A stretch of DNA of 64,000 nt from SZUA-430 sp034440355 (lineage in GTDB: Bacteria; Pseudomonadota; Alphaproteobacteria; Micropepsales; Micropepsaceae): the NCBI GenBank assembly GCA_034440355.1, contig JAWXBY010000001.1:1-64000 (forward strand). Reading direction: 5' to 3'. Made by a program: the position numbers and the translations under genes. Below the pieces are notes generated by a model. The model made no database searches and was not told the origin of the DNA. It saw nothing but the letters and a program-made list of their open reading frames with translations. Position 1 is the stretch's first letter. Every line of letters begins with the position of its first letter. Below are positions 18,320-25,382 of this stretch, piece by piece.

Positions 18320-18931
18320 TCGCGCCCCGCGGGGGCGCGTGGATTGAAACTGCGCGAGCCGAAGCCGCAGAGGCGCGGGCGGAGTCGCGCCCCGCGGAGG
18401 CGCGTGGATTGAAACCGCCTGCTTATCGACAAGCGCGAGGAGGTCGCGTCGCGCCCCCGGCGGCGCGTGGATTGAAACCGGAAGCCAAAGGCGGGAGAGG
18501 GAGAGGACGCCGTCGCGCCCCCCGGGGGCGCGTGGATTGAAACACCGCGCTTTCGAGCGCCGGGATGGCCGTGGTGGTCGCGCCCCCCGGGGGCGCGTGG
18601 ATTGAAACCTGCCCGCCCCACGCTGCACGCGATGGCGAAGTCGCGCCCCCCGGGGGCGCGTGGATTGAAACCTGCTGTCGGGGGCGGGACGGTGAGTTTG
18701 GAAGTCGCGCCCCCGGGGCGCGTGGATTGAAACATGCTCTCCGGTCCTCGTCTCCGGCGGCGGAAAGATTCGCGTCCCTCGGGGGGGCGCGTGGATTGAA
18801 ACGATCATCCTCGCCTCAGCTATCGGTGCGAGCCGGTCGCGCCCTCAGGGGCGCGTGGATTGAAACACGCATCGCTGCCTCCGTCGGGTTGGGGTGGGCG
18901 GGCGCGCCAAGGGGGGCCCGTGGATTGAAAC
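18319..18931 (+). CRISPR. Type I-C CRISPR array, 10 repeats and 9 spacers, no leader
   Basis: Repeats begin near GTCGCGCC, form a GC-rich stem, and end in GTGGATTGAAAC, the type I-C pattern. Starts: 18319, 18384, 18448, 18512, 18577, 18640, 18704, 18769, 18836, 18901; lengths 30-34 (32 for five of the first six). Spacers are 31-35 bases. The last three repeats are degenerate in the stem, marking the trailer end, and a possible repeat fragment (GTCGCG) follows at 18964 after a further 32-base spacer-like stretch. The 64 bases between cas7c and repeat 1 are the cas4 stub, so there is no separate leader; the array is probably transcribed with the cas operon. Confidence 0.95.
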
Positions 18932-19030
18932 AGTCGCAGCGCTACGACGGCCGACGGGCTTCGGTCGCGAACCCTCGTTCAAGGCTTGCGCGGCGCTGAT
19001 CTGCAAGGTCGCGCCTCCTGCGGCCTTAGC

Positions 19031-19103
19031 GTGACAGCGTGACAGCCCCTAGGGCGTTGTCACGCACGTCACGTGACAGGCGTGACGGTCACGTGACGGT
19101 CAC
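19031..19103. repeat. GTGAC/GTCAC palindrome cluster beside the helicase gene
   Basis: Within 73 bases lie two direct GTGACAGC-type units (19031, 19039), two perfect palindromes GTCACGTGAC (19068-19077 and 19088-19097, exactly 20 bases apart) and two GTGACGGTCAC units (19082, 19093). The cluster covers the stop codon of the helicase gene. Spacing of two helical turns suggests a protein-binding site: an iteron-like origin or operator. It has no T-run, so it is not a standard terminator. Confidence 0.55.
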
Positions 19104-20257
19104 GCCGTCTCGGGCAACCAAATGTGCTTGTCGGTCATGCAAATCCGTCTCTTGTCCTTCAGCTTGTTGAGCGTCCGCCCGAACCGCTGGCGGTCAGCGG
19201 CGCTAAGTTCTTTGCCGGTCGGCGTGTCGAAACGGCCAGCCTTGCGGAAGGCATCCCTGACTTCATCCCGCGACATCGCCCTCACCTCCGGCATGTCGGG
19301 CCTCGGTCGGACCATCGCGCCGACCGATGGGTTGCTGAAGGCATCATGGATGTCTTTCATGGCGCCCCGCTCGTCGTCTGTGAGCTTCGGGCCCGGACAC
19401 TTGGTCGGGGCGTCCGCGTCGTCCACGATACATGTCGTGAGCGGATCGCCGTCTTCGTCGGTGCCCACCTCAACCTGACGCAGCTGGAATCCGAGGACCT
19501 TGCCGCCTTCAACGTCCTTGGCCTTCGTTACGGTTGCTGTGCCCGCGCCCGTGTCCGACTTCGCCACCCGAAGCAGAAGATCAGCGGCGCCCATAAGACA
19601 GCTGTGACCCCGAGGTGTGTCCTGGCTGGCCTTCGGCGTGTGATGGATCGCGATCACGCAAGCGCCCGTCGCCGACCGGATTTCGTCCATGATCCGGACC
19701 AAGTCTCCCATGTCCGACGACGAGTTTTCGTCCGCGGCGCCTAGCGCTCGGGCGAGCGTATCGATCACGATCAGCTTCACCCCGAATGTCTTGGCGGCCT
19801 CGATCACTGAAGCGGCGGCGTCATCCTGCGACAAGAACGTGACAGGATGCGCGACATAGTGGAAGTCAGGTGTGGTGCCAAGCTCATTCGCGAGCGCCTT
19901 AGTCCGCTTCTCGAATCCGGAACCGCCTTCAAGCGACAGGTAAAGCGCGGGTCCCGGTCGGGCCTTCAGACCGAACACTGACCGGCCTTGTGCCACGGCG
20001 TAGGCTATGTGCGCTGCCAGAAACGATTTGCCGGAAGAGGGTTCGCCGAAAATGACCGCAAGTTGGTCTTCATACAAAAGGCCCTTCACGAGATACCGGC
20101 TCGGCGACGAGCACTGGGCATCGCCCACGCCCAACACAAGGAGGCAACCGATCTTTTGTCCGCGTGCTGGATGGGCCGCAGTCCTAACCGGCAAGGTGAC
20201 CACTTCGCCTAAGTCAAAGACGACATCGGGATTGGTAGGAGGCTCTTCGCTGTCCAT
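19100..20257 (-). CDS. RepA-like hexameric helicase / AAA ATPase
   Basis: The 385-residue protein has a RecA-like ATPase core: Walker A GEPSSGKS (~72-79), LYLSLEGG, Walker B KLIVIDTLARALG (~163-175), and IAIHHTPK, the arrangement of RSF1010 RepA-type helicases and their phage and island relatives. The C-terminus (RDEVRDAF, RQRFGRTLNKLKDKRRI) looks like a winged-helix DNA-binding part. It should unwind DNA for replication of the excised element. It starts one base after the stop of the Toprim gene, so the two form an operon. Confidence 0.85.
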   Translation of the reverse strand: MDSEEPPTNPDVVFDLGEVVTLPVRTAAHPARGQKIGCLLVLGVGDAQCSSPSRYLVKGLLYEDQLAVIFGEPSSGKSFLAAHIAYAVAQGRSVFGLKARPGPALYLSLEGGSGFEKRTKALANELGTTPDFHYVAHPVTFLSQDDAAASVIEAAKTFGVKLIVIDTLARALGAADENSSSDMGDLVRIMDEIRSATGACVIAIHHTPKASQDTPRGHSCLMGAADLLLRVAKSDTGAGTATVTKAKDVEGGKVLGFQLRQVEVGTDEDGDPLTTCIVDDADAPTKCPGPKLTDDERGAMKDIHDAFSNPSVGAMVRPRPDMPEVRAMSRDEVRDAFRKAGRFDTPTGKELSAADRQRFGRTLNKLKDKRRICMTDKHIWLPETA

Positions 20258-20258
20258 C

Positions 20259-21155
20259 TCACGCCACCTTCAACACGTCGTTCCAGTCTTTGCCCTCGGC
20301 TCGCGGCTTGATGATGCAAACCTCGGCGCCGGAATCGCGCCAACGGATGCCGCATTCGATGGCGGCCTCCTCACCGGCCCGCGATTGGTCGTGGTCGGCG
20401 AAGATCGTGAGCGCTTCGATTCCGCCCAGCACGGGAAATGCTGCGATGCCTGCTGACGACAGGCAGGCCCACGTCGGCCACCCGACCGTCATGCAGCTCA
20501 GCGCGGTCTCGATTCCTTCGGCAATCGCCAGGCCCGTGGCGATATGGTCGTCGGGCGTGAGCTTCACCACCGAGCCCTTCGACCGGCCAAGCATCATCTT
20601 GGCCCGATCACGCGCACCTGCGTCCTTGCCGGAGCCGTCCGCCTCAACGAAGGTCCGGTGTATGCCCGTCGGATCGTTCGACCGGATGTCTCTCATCAGC
20701 GCCACGAGAGCGGGGACACGATTCCGGACGCGGGGACAGCTCGGATGAAAGCGAAGGTCAACTGGCCATCGGCCGAGCCCAATGCCGCGAGATTCGCGCA
20801 GGTAGACCTCGCCGCTTGTACGCGCAAGCGGGTGTGCGTCGTCCCAAATCGCGAGAGACCGGCCAAGCCGCGCATCGGCGTGTTCACTTACTTCACGCGA
20901 AGGGCTCGGCGGTGTTGCCGAACGAAATGGAAAGCGGCGCCCACCGCCTTTGCGGTCCCCGACCACGGGGCCGTGTTCGCCGCAGTGGACGCAGTTGAAG
21001 GCGCAAGGATGCCCGTCTCTAAAATATATGCGGCACACCTTGAGAGACCGGTTTGCCGACGTCCGGCCAGCGCTGCAAAGCGGGCAGGGGATGTCCGCAT
21101 GACCCCTGGCATCGGGTAGGACATGGCGAATTTCCTCGATGTTGATGGACGTCAT
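20259..21155 (-). CDS. Toprim-domain primase-like protein with zinc finger
   Basis: The 298-residue protein has an N-terminal zinc-binding region (CPLC ... CVHCGEHG, residues ~24-60) and a C-terminal Toprim fold with AIAEGIETALS (the catalytic Glu) and TIFADHDQSRAGEEAA (the acidic DxD-like pair). This is the composition of primases from alphaproteobacterial prophages and islands; it would lay down RNA primers for island replication together with the helicase gene directly downstream. Confidence 0.83.
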   Translation of the reverse strand: MTSINIEEIRHVLPDARGHADIPCPLCSAGRTSANRSLKVCRIYFRDGHPCAFNCVHCGEHGPVVGDRKGGGRRFPFRSATPPSPSREVSEHADARLGRSLAIWDDAHPLARTSGEVYLRESRGIGLGRWPVDLRFHPSCPRVRNRVPALVALMRDIRSNDPTGIHRTFVEADGSGKDAGARDRAKMMLGRSKGSVVKLTPDDHIATGLAIAEGIETALSCMTVGWPTWACLSSAGIAAFPVLGGIEALTIFADHDQSRAGEEAAIECGIRWRDSGAEVCIIKPRAEGKDWNDVLKVA

Positions 21156-21294
21156 ATCCGCGCCACCCTCTTGGTCTGGGTCGAAGGACGATGCTCAAGC
21201 GAACGGTCGATCTTGCTTTGCCGCCCGGCGACACGGACGAGCCTGCCGGGACGCGATTTGCCCATTTGAGTAAGGGACGAGCATGGCGGCCGCA

Positions 21295-21486
21295 TCACTC
21301 GTCGGACTCCCCGAGCAGCCGTTCCAAACGCGCCATTGGCACGACAAGTCGCCGCCCCATCCGTATGACGGGAAGCTCACCGCTTCGAGCCATTTCATAA
21401 GCCTTCGACCTTGATACGCCGAGGATTGTTGCGGCGTCGGGCCAAACATTCAGTGTACGCCTCATCGGCGGGGCGCTGTTGTCCAT
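21295..21486 (-). CDS. AlpA-like excisionase/transcription factor (MerR-type HTH)
   Basis: The 63-residue protein contains a small winged HTH: VWPDAATILGVSRSKAYEMA, then GELPVIRMGRRLVVPM, the usual AlpA/Xis-like pattern. ATG 21486 follows GAGAGG; the much longer frame upstream has no family similarity. In satellites and islands such proteins activate the integrase or excision and replication genes. It lies upstream of the primase gene, on the same strand, and is divergent from the RHH-integrase pair. Confidence 0.85.
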   Translation of the reverse strand: MDNSAPPMRRTLNVWPDAATILGVSRSKAYEMARSGELPVIRMGRRLVVPMARLERLLGESDE

Positions 21487-21587
21487 TGTCGGATCCTCTC
21501 TGCTTGCACGTGCTGGAGGATTGTGGTCAGTCTCTTGCCGTGCAAGAGAAAAGCGCTTATTATAATGGAATAAACGAGTGCGAAAAC

Positions 21588-22208
21588 ATGGATCGAGAAA
21601 CCGCAAAGGTCGCAGCAAAACGAAGTCGGGGGAGGCCACCCTTGTCGGCAGACGGCTCTCCTGCCGAGACCTTGACCATACGATTGCCGAAGGGTGTTCG
21701 CAGAGACATTGAAGAACACGCACGACGGAACAATCGCAGTCTGTCCCAAGAACTCGTTCAATGCTGGTTCGACGCTCGGTCGAACGCTGCACGGCCAGAT
21801 GCCATCGTCGATGCGTTTGGCGGGCCACAAAGCTTTGCCTTGTTTCAGATGATGGCGGGATGCGTCCGCGCGCTCGAAGCCGGATCTGGTAAAAAGTGGT
21901 TCGACCATCCGAAGCTGTACGAGGTCGCGGTCGAGGTGATCAACGAGATGACCGGGTACCTCAAGCCGAAGGGATCATCGAGGTCGTGGCCGCCGGGGTC
22001 TGTGTGGGGCACCTTCCCTCGAAAGGCGCTCGTAGGAGCGATCGTTCGGGGACACGTTGCCAACGTGTTGCGCTCGCCAGATTGGGATGCGCCACCTTCA
22101 ACCTCGAACAAGGCGCGCCTCACTCTAACCTCACAGCATTTGAAGGTATTTGGGTTGCTGCCGCGCTTTCGCCGACTACTCGCCGCCAACAAACCTCGGA
22201 GGGCATGA
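21588..22208 (+). CDS. Ribbon-helix-helix (Arc-type) DNA-binding protein
   Basis: The 206-residue protein has an RHH domain near residues 25-60 (ETLTIRLPKGVRRDIEEHAR, then NNRSLSQELVQCW), which binds DNA as a dimer through a beta-ribbon. The rest (FGGPQSFALFQMMAGCVRALE and onwards) is unrecognised. ATG 21588 was chosen because it opens the basic lead-in to the RHH; the frame runs further upstream. Its TGA overlaps the integrase ATG (ATGA), so it probably controls integration or excision. Confidence 0.75.
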   Translation: MDRETAKVAAKRSRGRPPLSADGSPAETLTIRLPKGVRRDIEEHARRNNRSLSQELVQCWFDARSNAARPDAIVDAFGGPQSFALFQMMAGCVRALEAGSGKKWFDHPKLYEVAVEVINEMTGYLKPKGSSRSWPPGSVWGTFPRKALVGAIVRGHVANVLRSPDWDAPPSTSNKARLTLTSQHLKVFGLLPRFRRLLAANKPRRA

Positions 22209-23383
22209 ACATGCGAGGGAGCATTGCGAAAAGGGGGAAGGGTTCGTGGCGCATTCGTTTTGACCTCGGTCGCGATCCGAAAACCGGCAAACGCAAAGTA
22301 CAGAGCACGACTGTGCTGGGCAGGCGTGCTGATGCCGAGCGAAAAATGAGCGAGATGCTACATGGCTCGGCGACAGGTCTTCACGTCGAAGCTTCGCGCA
22401 TCACGATAGCGGAGCTGCTTCGGAAGTGGCTGGCGGCCCATCGCGCTGTCGTCTCGGCAAAGACGCACGAACGCCAGGAGGAGATCGTCGAAAAGCATCT
22501 TATTCCTGCACTCGGAACCTATCGCGCGCAGCAACTCACCGGCCTGCACCTACAAACGCACTATGCAGAAGCACTGCGCGCGGGACGGCGAAACGGAAAC
22601 GGCGGACTCGCGCCAAGAACTGTGCTGCATCACCATCGAACGGTTTTCACGGCCCTTAAGCAGGCTGTTCGCTGGCGCATCATTGCCCGCAACGTAGCCG
22701 AGGACGCCACGCCACCTCGGGCGCCGCGCAAGGACATGGCCGCGCTTGATGAGGGGCAGACGGCGCAAGTGATGATCGCCGCCGACACGTCGATCTGGAA
22801 TGTTCCGATTTTCGTTGCGGCCACCACCGGCATGCGTCGAGGCGAAGTCCTCGCGCTGCGGTGGAAGGACGTGGATCTGGAACGCGCCCGCGTTCACATC
22901 ACGCAAGTCGTCGAGCAAACAAAAAAAGGTGGCCTGACGTTCAAAGAGCCGAAAACCGACAGGAGCCGACGCGCTGTCACGTTGCCGAGCGTCACTGTTG
23001 AGGCGTTGAAGCGTCATCGAGCAGGGCAGGCGGAAATCCGGCTCGCCCTGGGGTTGCCTCGCGATGAGAACGCCTTGGTGTTCACCGATGCAGAGGGTGC
23101 GCCCCTGAAACCTTCAAGCATGACCAAATCGTTTGAGCGGATTTTGGGTAAGGCGAAGCCCGGCACTAGGGTTTCCCTGCACGGCCTACGGCACAGCCAC
23201 GCGTCGCATCTGTTGAAGCGCGACACGAACCCCAAGATCGTTTCCGAGCGACTCGGCCACGCATCGGTCGCGATTACCCTCGACCTTTATTCCCACATCT
23301 TGCCGGGCCTGCAGGAGGACACCGCGAAGGTCGTCGATCTGGCGATGAGAACGGCTCTGCAACAAACTAAGCCTAAGGCCTGA
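22205..23383 (+). CDS. int: Tyrosine recombinase (phage-type integrase)
   Basis: The 392-residue protein has an N-terminal arm-binding domain (RGSIAKRGKGSWRIRFDLGR), a SAM-like core-binding domain (~60-165) and the catalytic domain. Visible catalytic residues are Arg in TTGMRRGEVLALRW (~210), His-x-x-Arg in HGLRHSHASH (~326-329), His in LGHASV and the Tyr nucleophile in LDLYSHI (~361). It starts in an ATGA overlap with the RHH gene and ends 79 bases before tRNA-Ser, as expected for an integrase beside its attachment site. Confidence 0.95.
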   Translation: MNMRGSIAKRGKGSWRIRFDLGRDPKTGKRKVQSTTVLGRRADAERKMSEMLHGSATGLHVEASRITIAELLRKWLAAHRAVVSAKTHERQEEIVEKHLIPALGTYRAQQLTGLHLQTHYAEALRAGRRNGNGGLAPRTVLHHHRTVFTALKQAVRWRIIARNVAEDATPPRAPRKDMAALDEGQTAQVMIAADTSIWNVPIFVAATTGMRRGEVLALRWKDVDLERARVHITQVVEQTKKGGLTFKEPKTDRSRRAVTLPSVTVEALKRHRAGQAEIRLALGLPRDENALVFTDAEGAPLKPSSMTKSFERILGKAKPGTRVSLHGLRHSHASHLLKRDTNPKIVSERLGHASVAITLDLYSHILPGLQEDTAKVVDLAMRTALQQTKPKA

Positions 23384-23415
23384 CAGGCGCGTGACCAATC
23401 GGTGACCAAAGGCTG

Positions 23416-23444
23416 TTGAAACGGTCGGCAGGCGCGTGCTAACC
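23416..23444 (+). promoter_or_regulatory. Island-supplied promoter of the restored tRNA-Ser
   Basis: TTGAAA (23416-23421), 17-base spacer, CTAACC (23439-23444), then 18 bases to the tRNA 5' end. The geometry is the same as at the left boundary, although the spacer sequence differs, so the island carries a functional replacement promoter. Confidence 0.55.
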
Positions 23445-23462
23445 CCTTGAACTTCCTGCTGC

Positions 23463-23550
23463 GGACGGGTGGTCGAGTGGTTTAAGGCACCGGTCTTGAA
23501 AACCGGCGAGGGGCGACCCTCCGTGAGTTCGAATCTCACCCCGTCCGCCA
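23463..23550 (+). tRNA. tRNA-Ser(UGA)
   Basis: The 88-base gene has a 7-bp acceptor stem (GGACGGG with CCCGTCC), anticodon loop CTTGAAA (anticodon TGA), a long variable arm typical of serine tRNAs, TTCGAAT in the T-loop and an encoded CCA. Its first 39 bases are repeated at 11545, making it the attachment site of the island. The last 15 bases overlap the end of the DUF2177 gene on the other strand. Confidence 0.97.
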
Positions 23551-23943
23551 CATCGTCATCGCCAGGTAGCCCGCCCCCGCGCCGACGGCGGTCAGGACGC
23601 TTCCCCACGCCATGTCCACCAACGCCACTTTGATCGTCCAGGTTTTCAAGGTCGCCAGGTTGGTCAGGTCATAGGTGCCGTAGGCGACGAGGCCCAGCAG
23701 GGCCCCCGTGCCGCACGCGACCATCAGCGACTGCGCCTTCAGTCCCGGCTGAACGGCCAGCAGCAGGATGCCGGTGATGTAGAGAATATAGAACGCGACC
23801 GCCGCCGGTATGTTCGTCCGCTCGGCGAGGATCGGTCCGATCGTGGGCCAATAGAGGGCGCGTCCAACGGTACTCAACCAAATCAGGTCGAGCACAAGGA
23901 ACACCACGCCGGCAGCGGCGTAGCCGGTCATCCATTCTCGCAT
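23536..23943 (-). CDS. DUF2177 family membrane protein
   Basis: The 135-residue protein has four membrane segments, with FLVLDLIWLSTVGRALYWP and GLVAYGTYDLTNLATLKTW as DUF2177 signatures. Its function is unknown, but the family recurs in RpoE-ChrR clusters, and here it follows chrR by 26 bases on the same strand. The final codons (WRTG-stop) are encoded by the complement of the tRNA-Ser acceptor and T arms. ATG 23943 is the start that fits the first membrane segment. Confidence 0.85.
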   Translation of the reverse strand: MREWMTGYAAAGVVFLVLDLIWLSTVGRALYWPTIGPILAERTNIPAAVAFYILYITGILLLAVQPGLKAQSLMVACGTGALLGLVAYGTYDLTNLATLKTWTIKVALVDMAWGSVLTAVGAGAGYLAMTMWRTG

Positions 23944-23969
23944 TGTCGTGTGTCCGTCGTTGCCTGAGT

Positions 23970-24593
23970 TCACATAAGCAGGCGCATCAGCATCCCGATC
24001 CAACCGGGCGCCTGCGGCAAGCCGTCCGTCGCGATCAGCAATGTGCATTCGCCGTCGTCGTCGACGCGCGGCTGATGCGACACGCTGTCGTCGGCCGTGA
24101 AGAAATCGCCGGGCGTGTAATGCCCATGCTCGTCCGAATAGCCGCCGCTGACCACATACGTCACCTCGACGCCGCTGTGCCCGTGATGGGGCAGGGCGAG
24201 ACCAGGCTTCGCGCGCAGCAGAAACGCACGTCCGGTGCCGCGCGGCGCCTTCCAAAGATTGCGCTTATAGATGCCGGGTCCGATCGGAAACTCGATCCCC
24301 GGACGAAACCGCTGCAGCGCCGCCGGCAACGCAGACGCACGCGGCGCGGTCTTGCGGCGCGGCCGATCGCGCTCCAGCGTGCCGAGCACGCTTTCAAGCG
24401 CCCCATCTGTCATCGCAACTGGCGTCACGGTCTCAAGCAACGCGCCGCCGACGCCTTCCCACACGGCCGCCTCTTTGCGGCACAGCACGCACGCATCGAT
24501 ATGCGCACGCAGCGGAATGTCGAACGGCGCCTTCACCGCGCCCGACGCAAACTGCATCAATAATTCTTCAGAGGGGTGATACGCGATCGTCAT
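23970..24593 (-). CDS. chrR: ChrR-type zinc anti-sigma factor with cupin domain
   Basis: ChrR holds its ECF sigma factor inactive until singlet oxygen or similar stress. The 207-residue protein has the N-terminal zinc ligands His6, His31, Cys35 and Cys38, the same positions as in Rhodobacter sphaeroides ChrR, and a C-terminal cupin with His137, His139, Glu143 and His173, which match that protein's second zinc site with a constant offset of four. ATG 24593 overlaps the sigma-factor stop (ATGA), so the two are translationally coupled. Confidence 0.95.
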   Translation of the reverse strand: MTIAYHPSEELLMQFASGAVKAPFDIPLRAHIDACVLCRKEAAVWEGVGGALLETVTPVAMTDGALESVLGTLERDRPRRKTAPRASALPAALQRFRPGIEFPIGPGIYKRNLWKAPRGTGRAFLLRAKPGLALPHHGHSGVEVTYVVSGGYSDEHGHYTPGDFFTADDSVSHQPRVDDDGECTLLIATDGLPQAPGWIGMLMRLLM

Positions 24594-25234
24594 GTCACGC
24601 CCTCCACCAACTCGCGCAGCTTGCTGATCGCCAGCCGCACGCGCGACTTCACCGTGCCAAGCGGTATACCCAACTTCGTCGCGATCTCGCTGTGCGGGCA
24701 CTCTTCGAAGAACGACAAGGTCAGCACCTGACGCTGCTCCGCCGGCAATTGCTTCAACGCATCGCGAACAACCGTCTGCGACTGCTGCCGCGCCACAATT
24801 GCGAACGGCTCTTCCGGCGCATCCGGCTCGATCTCACCCACCAGCATCATCGGATTGCGCGTGCGCCGCGCCGCGTCGATACGCAAATTCCGGGCGATGG
24901 TGAAAATCCACGTCGAAGCGCTCGCGCGGTCCGCATCGAACAGCTCAGCCTTCCGCCACACCGACAGCATCGTCTCCTGCGCCAGTTCCTCTGCGAGCGA
25001 AGCCGGCGTCCCCACACGCATCAGATAGGATTTCACCCGCGGTGCGAAATGCGCGAACAGCGCCGCGAAGCTGTCGCGGTCACGCGACGTCGCGATGTCG
25101 CTGATGTGCTGGGCATGGACATCAGGTGTCGCTATCGACAGGTCGGGTGAGCGCGGCGTCACGCGCCATGCCCTGTTGGCCATAGGGCGGCGCCCGAAAT
25201 CCAACCGACCGTCGATGAGAGGTTTCTGACGCAT
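24590..25234 (-). CDS. rpoE: ECF sigma factor of the RpoE/ChrR group
   Basis: This 214-residue factor directs RNA polymerase to stress promoters. It shows region 2 (FAALFAHFAPRVKSYL ... TWIFTIARNLRIDAARR) and region 4 (LKQLPAEQRQVLTLSFFEE ... IPLGTVKSRVRLAISKLREL). ATG 25234 is chosen because it lies 6 bases after the -10 of an own-type promoter, the same spacing as at two other targets in the cluster; ATG 25183 would give 197 residues with a short leader. The next gene is its anti-sigma factor, so the pair is probably autoregulated. Confidence 0.92.
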   Translation of the reverse strand: MRQKPLIDGRLDFGRRPMANRAWRVTPRSPDLSIATPDVHAQHISDIATSRDRDSFAALFAHFAPRVKSYLMRVGTPASLAEELAQETMLSVWRKAELFDADRASASTWIFTIARNLRIDAARRTRNPMMLVGEIEPDAPEEPFAIVARQQSQTVVRDALKQLPAEQRQVLTLSFFEECPHSEIATKLGIPLGTVKSRVRLAISKLRELVEGVT

Positions 25235-25240
25235 GCCCCC

Positions 25241-25268
25241 TGTACGCAAGGTAAGCGCCGTCGGATCA
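25241..25268 (-). promoter_or_regulatory. RpoE-type promoter of rpoE-chrR
   Basis: On the minus strand: TGATCC (25268-25263), 16 bases, CGTACA (25246-25241), then 6 bases to ATG 25234. The -35 hexamer is the one known for RpoE/ChrR-type sigma factors; together with four sister sites it supports autoregulation. Confidence 0.8.
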
Positions 25269-25348
25269 CGCCGCGCCGGGATTCGTAAAGGTGCATAACG
25301 AGGCCAAACTAGCCGACCCGGCAGGGGGAAACCAAGAGGCACGGGCTG

Positions 25349-25376
25349 TGATCCGCCGACTTCAGGTCTACGTATC
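25349..25376 (+). promoter_or_regulatory. RpoE-type promoter of the first amine-oxidase operon
   Basis: TGATCC (25349-25354), 16 bases, CGTATC (25371-25376), then 6 bases to ATG 25383. With a normal start site the mRNA would begin at or within a base or two of the ATG. Confidence 0.82.
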
Positions 25377-25382
25377 AGTCCC

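Larger units (their letters stand above)
11545..23501. mobile_element. tRNA-Ser-integrated genomic island carrying type I-C CRISPR effectors
   Basis: The element of about 12 kb is bounded by identical 39-base direct repeats corresponding to the 5' half of tRNA-Ser(UGA) (11545-11583 and 23463-23501). A tyrosine integrase gene ends 79 bases before the right repeat. Inside are cas3-cas5c-cas8c-cas7c, a cas4 stub, a CRISPR array, a primase-helicase pair, an AlpA-like regulator and an RHH protein. No capsid, tail, relaxase or mating-pair genes are visible, so it is either a satellite-like or mobilisable island or a reduced prophage. The island brings its own 5' tRNA half and promoter and restores the host tRNA gene. 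Confidence 0.85.

Noticed and set aside
18191..18808. Long minus-strand frames across the CRISPR array with repeated RFQSTRPRGAR-like segments
   Set aside because: They are translations of the CRISPR repeats themselves; repeat period and conserved DNA ends show an array, not a protein repeat.
18565..18999. Plus-strand frame over the array with repeated GGAWIET segments
   Set aside because: Same cause: the frame is made by the repeat sequence and spacers.
19031..19103. GTGAC-rich cluster as a second CRISPR array or a standard terminator
   Set aside because: Units are too short and close for CRISPR, and there is no T-run for an intrinsic terminator.
23944..24255. N-terminal extension of the DUF2177 frame, rich in Arg and Ala
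   Set aside because: It is the shadow of chrR on the same strand in another frame; DUF2177 starts at 23943.
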